This document shows, one piece after another, positions 44,512 through 56,205 of a stretch of DNA of 64,000 nucleotides; positions within the stretch are counted from its first letter, which is position 1, and each line of letters starts with the position of its first letter. Both the position numbers and the translations under genes were made by a program. Source of the DNA: Notospermus geniculatus (Eukaryota; Nemertea; Pilidiophora; Heteronemertea; Lineidae); the NCBI GenBank assembly GCA_002633025.1, contig NMRB01000879.1, positions 139,473 through 203,472 of the forward strand, read 5' to 3'. The notes under the pieces were generated by a model that worked only from the letters and a program-made list of their open reading frames with translations, was not told where the DNA came from and searched no databases.

Positions 44512-45337
44512 TAAGATTATTGACAAAGTATTTTTGGATACAGAACCTCAGGATTTCAATATTTTTAGTGATATTCTCATTACTTTCTGAACGAACCTAA
44601 GCTCACCAACTTATCCATTTCATTCTCAAAATTATAATATCGCCCTTTAATATAAATGCAATCATATAAACATACCAAAGAGGCCTTATACATCAAAGGA
44701 AAACAGAAGACATGGCAGAAAAGACACTGACAAATTTATCGCCTGGTAAAATACGTCACCTCCTAGGATGGAACAATATTGTCCTGTGGAGGCTGAGGCG
44801 GCTGACCTCCAAAGATTATGGTTTATGGATTGTTTGTCTTCCTGCTTAGGTACATGTACATGTAGGCCTAATTTAGTTTGACAACTGACATGTGTCACTG
44901 CACACTCGCTGATTTCGCCTGTTAGCAAAGTAATACACTCATGCTGGGCTAAGTGAAATGATATCTCCCTAGGTCAATACGTACATTTCGTTATTTCGTT
45001 GTCATTTCGTTATTTCGTTAAGTATCATAAGCCGTTCATTATGCAACATTTCTCTCGGTTTCTACAGTTTCAGATTGTAAAGTTCAACTTGAAAATTTTT
45101 AAATTCTGGAGATTGACTTTTTGCTTATTATCATTTCTCTCGGTAAAGTAGAAAACTTGTAGCGACAACTAGTGAGCTAGATGAACGTCAAAATTTACAG
45201 ATCAATACATATTTTCTTCGTTTTCTATTTGTAGTAATCAACTATCGCTTCGTAAGCCTTCCGTTTCCAAATGGCAGCATGTTTCTAAATTCCAAGCACT
45301 TCCATCTTAATATCATGTTCCGCTTTCAGGTAGGACA

Positions 45338-45910
45338 ATGCTTCCGTTGTCTTCTGCACTGCAACACTTGCCTGCTGAGGTGGAGTGGTCCCTATTTTCT
45401 GCTGACGCGGCGCAATCCCTGGTTTCGGCTGATGCGGCGCACTCCCTGGTGGCTGATGATGTGGCGCACTCCTTGGTGACTGCTAACGTGACGGAGTCCC
45501 TGGTGTCTGCTAACGCGGCGCAGTGCGTGGTATCTGCTGACGTGGAGAAGTTCCTGCTGTCTGCCCACGCGGAGTGGTCCCCGGAGCCTGATGATGATGA
45601 ACAGTTCCTTGTGCAGGTGTAAAGGGAAAGAATGTCCCCAGGAAAAACTGTCCCAGGAACAAAAGATCGTATTGTTACATTCTAATCTCTGGGGATTGGT
45701 TTTCTATAGTCATGCCGCTTATTCCGTCATTCAACAATAGAAGTGGGCACTTTTTACAGGGGGACACTCTGTACCGTTACACCGGCAGACGTGGGGCTGT
45801 CACTGGTGTGTGGTGACGTGGAGCAACTGGAAACCGCTGATGTGGAACGGATTAGGGCGTGTGCTGATGACCAAATGCTGAGGATGACCACTCGGTTTTG
45901 CTTCGATTGA
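45338..45910 (+). pseudogene. Nine-residue repeat protein, interrupted by a MITE
   Basis: A plus-strand frame encodes about eight tandem units of nine residues, type A-A-x-S-L-V-S-A-D (AAQSLVSAD, AAHSLVADD, VAHSLVTAN, VTESLVSAN, AAQCVVSAD). It then meets the stop brought by the MITE at 45620. After the MITE the same repeat goes on in the same frame (ADVGLSLVCGDVEQLETAD) and ends RFCFD-stop at about 45910. An acceptor CGCTTTCAG lies at 45321-45329. It is inside the Harbinger element, downstream of the nuclease. The function is unknown, and no known family is recognised. Confidence 0.55.
45614..45786. mobile_element. MITE, AGGTGTAA family, full copy
   Basis: It begins CAGGTGTAAAGGGAAAGAATG and ends GTTACACCGG, with the core CTGTCCCAGGAACAAAAG shared with 1111-1262. 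GCA(G) occurs next to both ends, but the exact duplication is not fixed. It splits the nine-residue repeat gene. Confidence 0.82.
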
Positions 45911-46081
45911 TTAAGCTTTGACTCAGACTGAAAGTGAAATGGCATAATGAATGCTGCTAAATATCACCTGAAATCATCGTACCCCAGTTAGTAACAATTT
46001 CAGTAGTATGAACAAAGTACATGGAAATTGTTTAATTTAACGTATGGGTAACTTGTCTCTGACCCCTGCAATGACCATGAA

Positions 46082-47241
46082 TTAGGTTGATTGTTGAAAG
46101 TAGTCCGTCATATCTTTGTCATCATCTTGTTCGGCATCATCATCATCATATTGTTCGGTATCATCATCATCATCATAATCTTCATTGTCTTCATCGGAGG
46201 GGTAGTATTCACTGTAAGAGACACGATTAAAAAGTGACTGATTTTCATTAAAACTCCGGTACATTGAAGAAATCCTTCATTTTGCACGACATCACCTTTA
46301 GATGACCGACATTAGCAGCTGTTCTGTCCTTGAAAATATGAAAACCACGCTTCATATGTAATAGTTACCTTTCTTTCACACCAGTCGTAGTCGGCTGATA
46401 TCCATCTTCATTATATTGGTAGCTCGACGTATCGATTGGAAATCCAGTGTCCACTTTGAGTAGCATCATCATCATTGATAGTCGTTCCAAATTTGCTCCA
46501 AATCCTTGGCAATGACCGTTAAAATGGCGTTAGTTTCATCGTTCACTTCGTCGACTTCGGCTGCCCCAACGCCAGTTTTTGTCCTATCAATCTGCTTCTC
46601 CCTGGCCGTGTTCGGAAAGCTTCCCCGAGGAAATTTCTTCCCCGAGCTTCGGGGAATGTGAGCATGCCCAGTGAAGGCGAATTTCCGAACGATATTTGCG
46701 CTTCCTCGGGGAAAGGTACTACTGTGGGTTGCAAGCGTGAAAAATTCCACGTTTAGCCAATCAGCATGTCGGCTTGGAAAGAAAACGAAATGCATGCCGG
46801 GAGTTTCCCCAAGTGAGCGACTCGGCGAGTCGCTCACTTCGGCCAGGCTCGAGGAAGCCTTGGCAGCCTGCCAAGTACCTTTCCGAACGCTCTCCCGCTT
46901 CCCCGAGCCTCCTCGGGTAAGCTTTCCGAACACGGTATTCGTATTCCTTCTTTGCCTTCCCCTTCATTCGTCTCCATAATTCACGCAGATATTTATCCTT
47001 TGCCTTCGGTCTCTCCGGAAAGTTTGCGGCCATTGTTTTGGCTATGTCTGCCCAAGCCTTCCGTTCGAAGTTGTATCATTTTTTTTGTCCTCCAGTGCAT
47101 CTTCACTGCCTCAATAAGGCCGATACGCTGTTCATACGTAAAATTGTACAATCTCTTTCCCGTCGGCTTCTTCTGAGTTTTACTCGCCGTGGTAGCTTCA
47201 TCTACTGGCACTCTAGCCCATATTGACCACGCGATGACCAC
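46082..47241 (-). pseudogene. Myb/SANT-like protein of the second Harbinger element
   Basis: Read on the minus strand, KRLYNFTYEQRIGLIEAVKM is followed, after frame damage in an A-run near 47090, by FERKAWADIAKTMAANFPER and KAKDKYLRELWRRMKGKAKK. That is a complete Myb/SANT three-helix domain. A MITE (46935-46606) then interrupts. REKQIDRTKTGVGAAEVDEV and ILTVIAKDLEQIWNDYQ follow, and after one more frame change FPIDTSSYQYNEDGYQPTTT. The last exon (46211-46082) joins across a 157-bp intron in phase 2 and is a long Asp/Glu-rich tail ending DYFQQST. It would bind the element ends and recruit the nuclease. Confidence 0.75.
46606..46935. mobile_element. 330-bp MITE inside the Myb/SANT pseudogene
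   Basis: CCGTGTTCGGAAAGCTTCCCC at the left is mirrored by GGGTAAGCTTTCCGAACACGG at the right. A central palindrome AGTGAGCGACTCGGCGAGTCGCTCACT marks a strong inner hairpin. Target duplication is not clear. Confidence 0.85.
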
Positions 47242-47499
47242 AGGGCCAGTTTCATACCAACTGGCAGCGATTTATGTAATTTCCACCAACGTTGTGCTGA
47301 TAACAATGGAGCAGCATGAGTTGATCGAGAACTTACACGCGTACAGCTAAATGAGCGATAATGGAGACATGTGAATACAGTGTAGTCGCTTAAACGGCCG
47401 TTTTTCTGTCCCAGTACAAGTCTGTTTTAGATACCGTTTAGAAGATAAACGCTCTCTAATTGTACGCACGTTAAAATAGCTTTATGAATTCGGCCCGAA

Positions 47500-48868
47500 G
47501 TGTTGGAAGTTCGATGTGATCCCCGCACGACAGTTATTTCGCTCGGGCATCAAATTTTTGGACATATAATTTTTGAGTTTTTCATCGTGTCAAAACCGTT
47601 TAATATTCAGTGCTGAAACTTTTACAGTAGATGGATAATATCTGCATGTCTAATATATCAAGGGCCAAGCCTCTATAGTGTTGAAATTGAAAAAGCCTTT
47701 GGGGGGGGGGGTCATTTTTGGGGACCACCCGATATATTATCGTAGTAACAATTGTTGAGTTTGTTCAAATTTACGACGTACTGTTGAGATATCCTCCAGT
47801 GAGGAAGGGGGAGCGACGAGGACACGTGGAGAATTTGGCGAGTGTTTTGCGAAGCAGAGGGCCCTTATTGCTCGCCAACGGCTTGCCTAATTTGCCACGT
47901 TTTTATGACACAGCCGCACGCCTTCATATTATCGACTTCTGCTGGAAATTGGAAGAAAAAAAGCATCCCCGTTTTCGGAACTTGAGGATACCCAAATATG
48001 CCCACATTCCTGTCTTCCTTTAAGAAGCCATGCATTAGCTAGAACCATCAATAACGCTAGTTACGAATCAGTTCGAACATTTTTGTGCCCGAAGCCACCC
48101 CTAGCAGCGGCGGATCCAGAATAATGGGAAAGAGGGGGCACAGCCAGCGCACATCGTAGAAAACCTCGGTCAAATTTTACCATCTTTTAAAAATTTCGAA
48201 ATTTCCCAATCAATTTTAAAGATTTGCCACAAAATAGAGGGGGCTCGGGCCGGGTGTGCCCCTCCCCTTGGATCCGCGCCTGGCTAGGCTAAAAGGCTTC
48301 GGCGCTGACGCCAATGTAGGAGTCCATTTTCCAGTAAAATTTCATTTTCACCCAATCTAAGAAAATGGCGATGATTTTGAGCTTTTCTTCCAGATCTGCA
48401 ACACTTACAAACATTCTCATCAAGAAACTTCCTCGGTGTTGCCATTCCGCGTGATTCGGCATTTTCGATTACATTTAGCACCCACGTGGCCACCGGTACT
48501 CCATTCTAAAAATAACCCGTGATGTCATAATGATCTATAAATAGATCCGCGACGAGTTTTTGTCGCAAAGATGGCAGCCAGAGCCGAAGCCTTATATCTC
48601 TAGCGGTGGCTTCGGGGACCAAAATGTCAGTTCGAAGTGATTTTTCCAATGACATTTCACATCAAATCATAGCACATCACATCACATCACATCATCATAT
48701 ATTCACCGGTTTCACTCGGTTTCAGCGGAGGAAAATCCAACTTACTGAGGGTATCAGCTGTGTTGAGACATGGATTGTGTTCATTGGTTTCAAATCAACA
48801 AGCCACGAATACGATCATCAGATCAGATTCATCGTTAGAAATAAGTTGGGGGTGGGTGGGGGGGGGGG
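47500..48868. other. No gene seen; one MITE inside
   Basis: Short open frames (for example 47718-48023) have no recognisable domain. (CATCA)n is at 48670-48690, and a poly-G tract precedes the gap. Confidence 0.45.
48101..48287. mobile_element. MITE with GGATCC terminal repeats
   Basis: CTAGCAGCGGCGGATCCAG at the left and CTAGCCAGGCGCGGATCCAAG (right end, minus strand) are clear terminal repeats. The sequence next to them, GGGGGCAC and GTGTGCCCC, is also complementary. Confidence 0.75.
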
Positions 48869-48881
48869 NNNNNNNNNNNNN
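48869..48881. other. Assembly gap (13 N)
   Basis: Thirteen N follow a poly-G run, probably a sequencing failure. Confidence 0.98.
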
Positions 48882-49029
48882 GGGGATAGAGATGGTGCGA
48901 AAATATTTAACTTGTCAAAAAAGACAGGGATAAATGAAGGGGCCTCGCGCAGGGCAATGACGTCGAAGTCCTTCGTGGGCTTGTGCTTAATTTATTTGGA
49001 AGCATGACTGTGTCGGTAGGCATGGGTAA

Positions 49030-49125
49030 CATGATTTTTTTTTCACACAGGAGCTCGAACCGCCAGCATAGGAACACAGGCATCATACGATTCAACTGAA
49101 CTACGAGATAGGCGGCACCAGCGTA
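49030..49125 (-). mobile_element. tRNA-derived SINE-like copy
   Basis: On the minus strand, CTCGTAGTTCAGTTGAATCG (A-box and D-arm) is followed by CTGGCGGTTCGAGCTCC (B-box), then GTGTG and a run of eight A. The A-tail suggests retroposition rather than a tRNA gene. Confidence 0.5.
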
Positions 49126-49469
49126 CAACACTCTAATGCATTATAGTACAACTGCGTTCAGTACTGACGTTTGTACGTGTTACCGTAGTGTATTACAAGG
49201 CATTTGGGTAGTACTGGCGCACAAGCAGTAGTGAAAAATGAATTATATGATTTTTAGCTTGAATTGAGTGATAAATTCCATTTAACACTTTTACTTCCAT
49301 AACACTCTTTATTCTCTTAAATGTGAAAGTATGTAAAATGGCGAATTTCAATTGAAGTTTAAATTCAAGTAAATGTTTCTGTTTTTTTAATTGCCACTAG
49401 CATTCGGAGGGTATGACTCATCATTGATTTAAAAATGTGGTGATAATAACATGCCGTGACATCTGGAAC

Positions 49470-49733
49470 AAAAGGATGAAAATGGGCGGCATTGCTGCCG
49501 TGTACTTTCATATGATCGTGTCGGACTGGGGTATAATGGTGCCGGAGATACCACAGCAACAGGTCCGTTCCTACCTTACCTGTGCTGCCACTTGCTTCCA
49601 GTCGAAGTGTACGACGTTTGACGCTTTAGAAGATCAGATGCATTTCGTTTGTCAGATGAGTAAAAAACGAGGGACATGTATGGAGAAATCAGAAGCTTTT
49701 GGATCCCCTGGGACCAGGATGTACCAGAAGAAG
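49470..49733 (+). CDS. Second PAN/apple-like exon (partial)
   Basis: An open frame from about 49470 to the donor AAG|GTAATT at 49733 encodes VPEIPQQQVRSYLTCAATCF, QSKCTTFDALEDQ, FVCQMSKKRGTC and a final GTRMYQKK. The C-x3-C, CTTFDA and C-Q-M spacing, with the G-x-R-M-Y-Q-K end, is the usual PAN/apple pattern. An adhesion or ligand-binding role in a secreted or membrane protein is inferred. The exon start is unclear: either a methionine near 49470-49480 or an unseen acceptor. It is not the same exon as that at 2622. No other exon is identified around it. Confidence 0.6.
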
Positions 49734-50327
49734 GTAATTTTCTCTCTTCTGTATAGAGCCGCGCACTTATCTGGAAACAAATTTCAGGGAAATTTGACCA
49801 CCCCAGCACATTTTATTCCACCGATGCTATTCAATTGAGTGATTATGGTTCCCGATCACTAAGACATACCGGCTGCCGTAGAATTACATTTACAATCAGG
49901 TCGCAATTGCCGCGTCATTATAATATGCAAAAAAGGGGTGAAGTTCAGCCCACTTATCCAGATCAGGGGTCTCAGTCATGTCAGTTGTGCAGATGAAGCC
50001 AAAATTTAGGCGCAATTTCTAAGGTATGCATGCATATTTCTTTACAGAAAAGGGATTTTCTTGATGCTGTGTGGCTGAAATAAAATTATGCTCGTGTTTT
50101 TAGCCCGTTTGGACCATAGTCCAAAAGGGCTTATGCTGAGCTTAGCGTCTTTGTCGTGCGTGCGTGCGTGCGTAAATTCTTCCCTTATCAGATGGATAGC
50201 GCCTTTGTTGGATCATTTTCATATTGATATGGGTATGTATGACTGACTATAAAATCTACGTCAGACTCGATTTTGGGTGCGATGCGAGTCCTACTTTAGC
50301 CAGTAGGGGAATTTTGTGGGGTGTCTG

Positions 50328-52795
50328 TAAAACGAAGACCTAAGACCCAAGACGTATAAAACGCAGACCCTACTATAAAACGAAGACCCTGATGACTATA
50401 AAACACAGACTCTACTATGAAACGAAGACCCTGGTGACTATAAAATGCAGACCCCACTATAAAACGAAGACCCTGGTAGCTATAAAACGCAGACCCTACT
50501 ATAAAATGCGTAATGACAGTTTACTTACAGTTTACAGGTCTTCAATTAGCCCCAGCACTCAACAATGGGGGTTTGCTTCTATTCAACTATTACTTTCCAC
50601 ACCTCCTGTGGAAAGGGCTTCTTTATTTCAGATTTACTTGTAATGTTGGGATTCAGCTCATTACACTTCTGGGGGTATTCGAAAAACCTGGACGATGGAC
50701 GATGGATGATGGACGATGGACGGCTCCTTTCAGCATCATCGATCTCCATCGCCTGGATGATAATTGTCTCATTTCCGACATACCTCCCAGCATCAACATG
50801 AATCAACATGAACTGCACAGGCCTACGAAAAACACGATCAATCACGCATTACACAGCGTTCAGAACTACCTCTTGTCTTGTCTACACATGTACTGGCGGG
50901 AAAACCACCGATACCTACAGCTCCTAAGTCATTGAGAATTTACTATGGGTGCCTTTTGAAAAGTTGTAGGGATTGGTCTTATCTCCCCAGGGTGTGTACA
51001 AAACGAAGACCTAAGACCTACAAAATTAAGACCCCCACAGTACAAAACTAAGACCCTGTTATAAAAGTAAGACCCCCACAGTACAAAACTAAGACCCAGG
51101 CGGCACCACTGCAAATGACCTTGACCTTTAACCCCGGAAGTGACCTTGACCTGAAATGGAGGCAATAGAGGGCGTCATCAACTCAATAGGGGGCGTATCT
51201 CGCTTATCTTAGTTCCTAATTCCTCCGCTAGGGGTGCAAAGTCGCGGATGATCAATCGGGAGTACTCGGCAATGTTCGGAATTACTCGGGAATCTTCGGC
51301 AATCTTCGGTTTTTCTCGAATATCTCCGTTGTTTATTAACATATTCCAATGAAACCAAGACGACCTTGACCTCTCACCTTCCTCGCTGACCACTCGGACA
51401 CAAAAAGACCCTGCAGGAAGGAGCTAACAAGGGTCAGGCATGACAGATCCTTGTTAGCTCCTTCCCGCATGGGTTTTTTGTGTCCCGAGTAGTCAGCGCC
51501 TATTCCCGAATAGTCGGTATACGTAGCATTAATTTTCCAGCCCTTCCCAGCAATTATCCCACTGTACGCATGTTTGCCGGAAATGTCCCAAGTCGTCAAA
51601 CTTGCCATGCAAAGAGAAAACTCGTGAAAATGACGAAATGCACCCAGAATGATATTTTCTAAATCTTGCACGATATACTTTGATCTGGTGCAATTTTTCA
51701 TTTAAATTCTTGCGGCGTATTTTTTACGTCTTTGAGGTATGTCGGAAATGCCACAATTATCATCCAGGTGGTGGAGATCGATGATGCTGAAAGGAGCCGT
51801 CCATCGTCCATCGTCCACCGTCCATTGTCCAGGTTTTTCGAATACCCCACTTCTGGTGGCTCGACTTGAAAATGCCTTTGTTGGGGTCGTACATTTGCTA
51901 AGATTCTGGAAATTGACTTCCTGTTTATCAACACCGCGACCGAAGAACAGTGCTTCAGTATGGAGTGCAAACTCCATCAAGCTATGATGGATCACTGGTG
52001 TAACATCTATAGGTGTTCCCTGAGAGAAATGTGTTGGTGACATGCCGTTTTTGAATTGATACCGGTACTGAAATTGGTGGGTTGACATGTCCCAACCCCA
52101 ATATAACAATACGTAGGCCTAAACACGTTGGCACGACATGCGATACTGTCTTCAAAACAGAGGACACGAATAGAATGTTCTTGCCCACCATAGCACCAAA
52201 TATCAATCACCAATCAAACTTAAGGCCCAACTTGGCCACCCTATATTGTATTGAAGATTTGTGATGAACACTGCCGTGGTGCCTATATTTTTTCTATGTA
52301 CGTTTTAAGCCAAGAGCAGTATCAATTCCATATAAAAACCATGCACCCTGACAGAGTGAACTTGGCTTGTCTCCAGGTGGTCACTGCTGTTGATTTCAAC
52401 TTATTTGACAAAATACAAGTATGTACTCTTTTAAAATGAGTTGTAAATTAACGTTTTTTTTTTTAAATTGCATCAAAACATTTCAGGGTTATTGGTCGAT
52501 GAATGTCGCTTTGAAGATGTGGGCATTGGAATGAAATGAAAATATACATTCGTAGAAAATGTGGTAAAATAACTTTATAGTGGGGTCTGTGTTTTATAGT
52601 CACCAGGGTCTTCGTTTTACAGTAGGGTCTTCGTTTCATAGCTACCAGCGTCTTCGTTTTATAGTAGGGTCTGCGTTTTATAGCTACATGTACCAGGGTC
52701 TTCATTTTATAGTAGGGTCTGCATTTTATAGCTATCAGGGTCTTCGTTTTATAGTAGGGTCTGCGTTGTATAGGTCTTAGGTCTTCGTTTTTAGC
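50328..52795. repeat. Inverted pair of AAAACGAAGACCC minisatellites
   Basis: At 50328-50510 about four units read CTATAAAACGAAGACCCTGGTGA. At 52577-52795 similar units stand in reverse (GGGTCTTCGTTTTATAGT). A shorter related array is at 50998-51095. Between them a second pair is also inverted: GAAAAACCTGGACGATGGACG (about 50680-50795) against its reverse (51735-51848). The whole block is a large degenerate palindrome. Confidence 0.8.
51383..51490. repeat. Hairpin with arms of about 48 bases
   Basis: GCTGACCACTCGGACACAAAA ... AGGAAGGAGCTAACAAGG pairs with CCTTGTTAGCTCCTTCC ... TTTTGTGTCCCGAGTAGTCAGC around a short loop. It sits near the centre of the larger palindrome. Confidence 0.82.
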
Positions 52796-54012
52796 TCACC
52801 TCTGTGAGGTGAGCTTCTCCCATGGTGTGTCGTCCGTCGTCCGGCGTCGTTAACAGGGGTGGCACGTTTCTAAACCGCTTGGGTTACAAACTTGAAATTT
52901 GGTGTACAGGTACCCTATGGTACCCTATCTCTGGACCGAAACTTAGCGCTGCTGCTTGTACACTCTGGCCTGTTGGGGGCGCTTTGTGAAAACCTTCTTT
53001 CGGCCATATCTTCTGAACGCTGTTAGCTAGAACCACGAAACTTTTATGGTGGGTTCCTCTGATGAGACTACATCACATAAATCCCGGGTTTTTGATTTGA
53101 CCTACTTTTCAAGGTCACAGAGGTCAAAGTTCAAAATTCACTGTTTGGTGGCACATTTCATGGCTATTTGACATAGAGTGTTGTGATTTGGTGTGAAGAT
53201 ATATCTGGGCACCCTGCACAAGTGCACCAAATTTCAACCCGTTCGGACTTCAAATATGGCCGCCAGGAAGCCATCTTGAAAAATGGACTTTGACCCACAT
53301 TTTATAAATAGAAGTAGGCAGGATGTTTTAACCTTGTCGAAATATGTATCCAGGTACCATATAAATATACAGTGGATTTCAGTCAGATTCGACGTCAAAT
53401 ATGGCCGCCAGGGAGCCATATTGAAAAATGGACTTCGACAAACACCTCATAAATAGTGGTAGCTAGGACGCTTTAACCATGCCTAAATATCTGTCTTGGT
53501 ACCGTCTACTTATATGCCAAATTTCGGTTCGATTGGACTTCAACATGGCTGCCAGGCAGCCATCTTGAAAAATTGACTTTGGCCATATATCATCAGTAGT
53601 AAATGTTACGACGTTTGAATGTTGTCTAAATATCTATGCAAGTATCCTGTACATTCCTTCTTGCTAAAATTTCAGTCCTAAGGAACGTCACGTGTGGCCA
53701 CCAGGTGGCCATCTTGAAAAATATAATTTTTGACATCTGTGACCTAGACAGGAAGGCAGTTTGTTCACAAATACCACTTGTATTCATTGTATTCAGAAAT
53801 TGTACTCCTTCTGGGTGCCATCACCTGCCATGAGTTTATGTCATTGACTGATAATACTGATCAGATTATAAAAATACTTCTTGGTGTGTTCAGCTTTATC
53901 TTATCTGTACTGATCCTTCAACATTCACCATGAGAGTCACAGTTTCACACTTAACCACAGAGACTTATCACAGAGGTGAGCACAATGGCCCTGGCCATTT
54001 TGTTTTATAGAC
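52795..54012. repeat. AGCTCACCTCTGTGAGGTGAGC repeat with internal units of about 147 bp
   Basis: It starts TAGCTCACCTCTGTGAGGTGA and ends CACAGAGGTGAGCACAATGGC. Inside, ATGGCCGCCAGG.AGCCATCTTG is repeated near 53256, 53402, 53546 and 53696, spaced 144-150 bp. It has no coding frame of note. A start of the same kind (AGCCCGTTTGGACCATAGTC) is at 50102. Confidence 0.75.
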
Positions 54013-54495
54013 ACGTTTTGTTTTATAGACAAACCTAGATGGGCTTTATTTGGGTAATGGTTTGAGCTATCGTGTTGAAACTTTCTATGTATGTATCTCT
54101 AGGTTGAAGTGACTCACAGCCGAAAGTTCGGTAAATCTGATTCTTGACTTTGCCACTAGGTACTCCCAACTCAGAACTGTGCTTGGTGTGTATCAATGCA
54201 ACCATGAAAATTCTCCGAAATAATCAGGGGCCTTATTCATCAAGCCGTCGTAAGTATAGCCATTTACGAATGCGTAACAAATTCTTAAGTAATACGTACG
54301 CATTTTCGTACGTGGTATTCACGAAGATTTCGTAAGTTACGTGTAAGAGGGGTTGGTGAATAAGCCTACTTCGTAACTAAGGGCCCGTCACCTTAACCAC
54401 GAATAGCCCACAATGAAGAATGCGTATAGCTGATATAACACCATCGCGGACCTCAATCGGCCGACCAGTCGCGTCGGGCTCGAGTCCTATATCTC

Positions 54496-54673
54496 TAAAG
54501 GTGCCGATCCACGGGAGAGTTTTCTCGCGCAAGTTGGCTCTCAATGGGCAACTCGACTGCGAGCAGTTGTTTGTGTCATTGGTCCCAGCGAAAGCTATGA
54601 GGAACAAATAATGCTGAATTGCCCATCGTGAGCCAACTTCTGCGAGAAAACTCTCCCGTGGATAGCCGCCTTA
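54496..54673. mobile_element. MITE, GAGAGTTTTCTCG family, copy 1
   Basis: TAAAGGTGCCGATCCACGGG, then GAGAGTTTTCTCGCGCAAG, faces its complement at the right. The same family is at 62720-62902. Confidence 0.85.
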
Positions 54674-55159
54674 CGAGACCGGTCCTATACAAGACAGCAA
54701 TATAGCCCTTTCAAACTGCTGTTGATTCATTGCATAACTCCACAAATCCTTGAGCGAGCTGACAAACTTCATGAGTTGACAAACTTCAAGAAGGTTGTGC
54801 TTTGATTGTTCGCAGAAAACACAGGCACACAGGCGATGAAGTAAAATGTGCGTTACCATAATAACGTAAATCAGCCCTATCGTAACCTCAATGTAGTATT
54901 TTACGTGATATTCATCAAGCACTCGTAAGTGTCAGAGAAGCACTTAAGAGATTCTTAAAGTTACGTGTAGTCGGTTAGGTTTCGCAGCATCTTGCACTTG
55001 TCTCTGCTACCGTTCTTTTGTGTCCAAGGCATAGGTGGTCTTGTTGGTGGATCCCACTGTATAAGCAGAGATGCCCTCCTCTGCTGTGTTGCGTTATACT
55101 TTACCTTCCTTATGCAAACATCTCCATCGGTTTTTCCACCTCGAAAATGTGCATTCTAT

Positions 55160-55355
55160 AAGGCTACTGTTCCATAGACGTTCAGGTTTCACTTTTCTCG
55201 CGTCACACTTCACTTTTTCCTTTCGTTCCTCGGTGAAAGCATGCCACAGGACAGGTAAAGTGTGTCTCGTTGTGCCCTGAATCGAGGAACGAAGGGAAAA
55301 CGTGAAGCGTGCCGCGTGAAAAGTGAAACGTTAACTTCTATGAAACAGGAGCCTT
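55160..55355. mobile_element. MITE with AAGGC ends
   Basis: AAGGCTACTGTTCCATAGACG and the reversed right end AAGGCTCCTGTTTCATAGAAG match, as do inner TTTCACTTTTC and TTTCGTTCCTCG blocks. Confidence 0.78.
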
Positions 55356-55940
55356 GCCATCTACAATACCACCAACCGTTCGAGCGCTAACGCGGCCTAA
55401 AATTGGCGAACAGAGTAGAGGCAATATTATTATTCCTTATGATTCATTCAGTCACACTTGACACTAGATGGCGTTATCTTCTATAACACCACTAGGTTTC
55501 CGTCTCGAAAGTAGTGCAGATTACTACATATAGTACAAAATGTAGTACATTTTGGTAAAGGTTTTTAACAATCGTGAACAGGCCAGCCGTGTCACCGCCA
55601 ACCCAGTGGCATCTACGTTAGATGATAGATGATGTTGAAAAGTGGTGCTGTTGGGGTTCAAGGCGAATATTTTCACACTAAAAGGACTTCGTGTTGATAA
55701 CAACTGGTATTAGAAATGAACTGAATACTAATTAGAAAGAATTGTGTGATTAGGCCGACGGACCGAACTATTTCTACATGCGCGCCGGCAAAATCCAAGA
55801 TGGCGGCCTTCCACCTACGCTAGTGGTGATGAAATGAGGCACGATATTTCGCCGCTAGTGTCAAGTGTGTCATTCAGTTACACGCCATTAGGTCGATTGG
55901 AATGCGCTTCTCTGGGGGAAAACCCGGTGACTATAGATAG

Positions 55941-56205
55941 ATTCACAAAGCGGTTTTATCGTTAGAACCGTCTTAGGCCGGTGTAACGTCGATCAGTGTT
56001 CCCCGTATTTCTGTGTTTTTCTTTGTTTCCCTCCTGACGAATTAAGGGGCAACTAACCAACAATGACCATTCTAGGCCGCGTCTATTGTTGGGGAACACT
56101 GAGCTACAGAAACACTCACCTATGTTACACTTCTTCCAATTGTAGTGGTGAAGTACACTTGGAACCAGGATAAGACGGTTCTGATGACGGAACCGCTTTA
56201 AGAAT
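55941..56205. mobile_element. MITE with ATTC..AAAGCGGTT ends
   Basis: ATTCACAAAGCGGTTTTATCG and the reversed right end ATTCTTAAAGCGGTTCCGTC match, both continuing AGAACCGTCTTA. Confidence 0.78.

Larger units (their letters stand above)
43152..47496. mobile_element. PIF/Harbinger element with both terminal repeats
   Basis: The left end GGCCCGAATTCATAAAGC continues TATTTTAA. The right end read in reverse is GGGCCGAATTCATAAAGC, also with TATTTTAA. GAA flanks both sides (43149-43151 and 47497-47499), a 3-bp duplication as in PIF/Harbinger. Inside lie a HARBI1-like pseudogene (+) and a Myb/SANT pseudogene (-) facing each other, plus two later MITEs. The element is 4,345 bp and clearly inactive. 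Confidence 0.85.

Noticed and set aside
45613-45788. Intron made by the MITE (CAG|GTGTAA to GGCAG)
   Set aside because: Splicing at these sites would shift the frame and lose the nine-residue repeat that resumes after it.
46082-46211. Asp-rich exon as mere ATC microsatellite
   Set aside because: It joins the Myb/SANT gene in the right phase with good splice sites, so I kept it as that gene's last exon.
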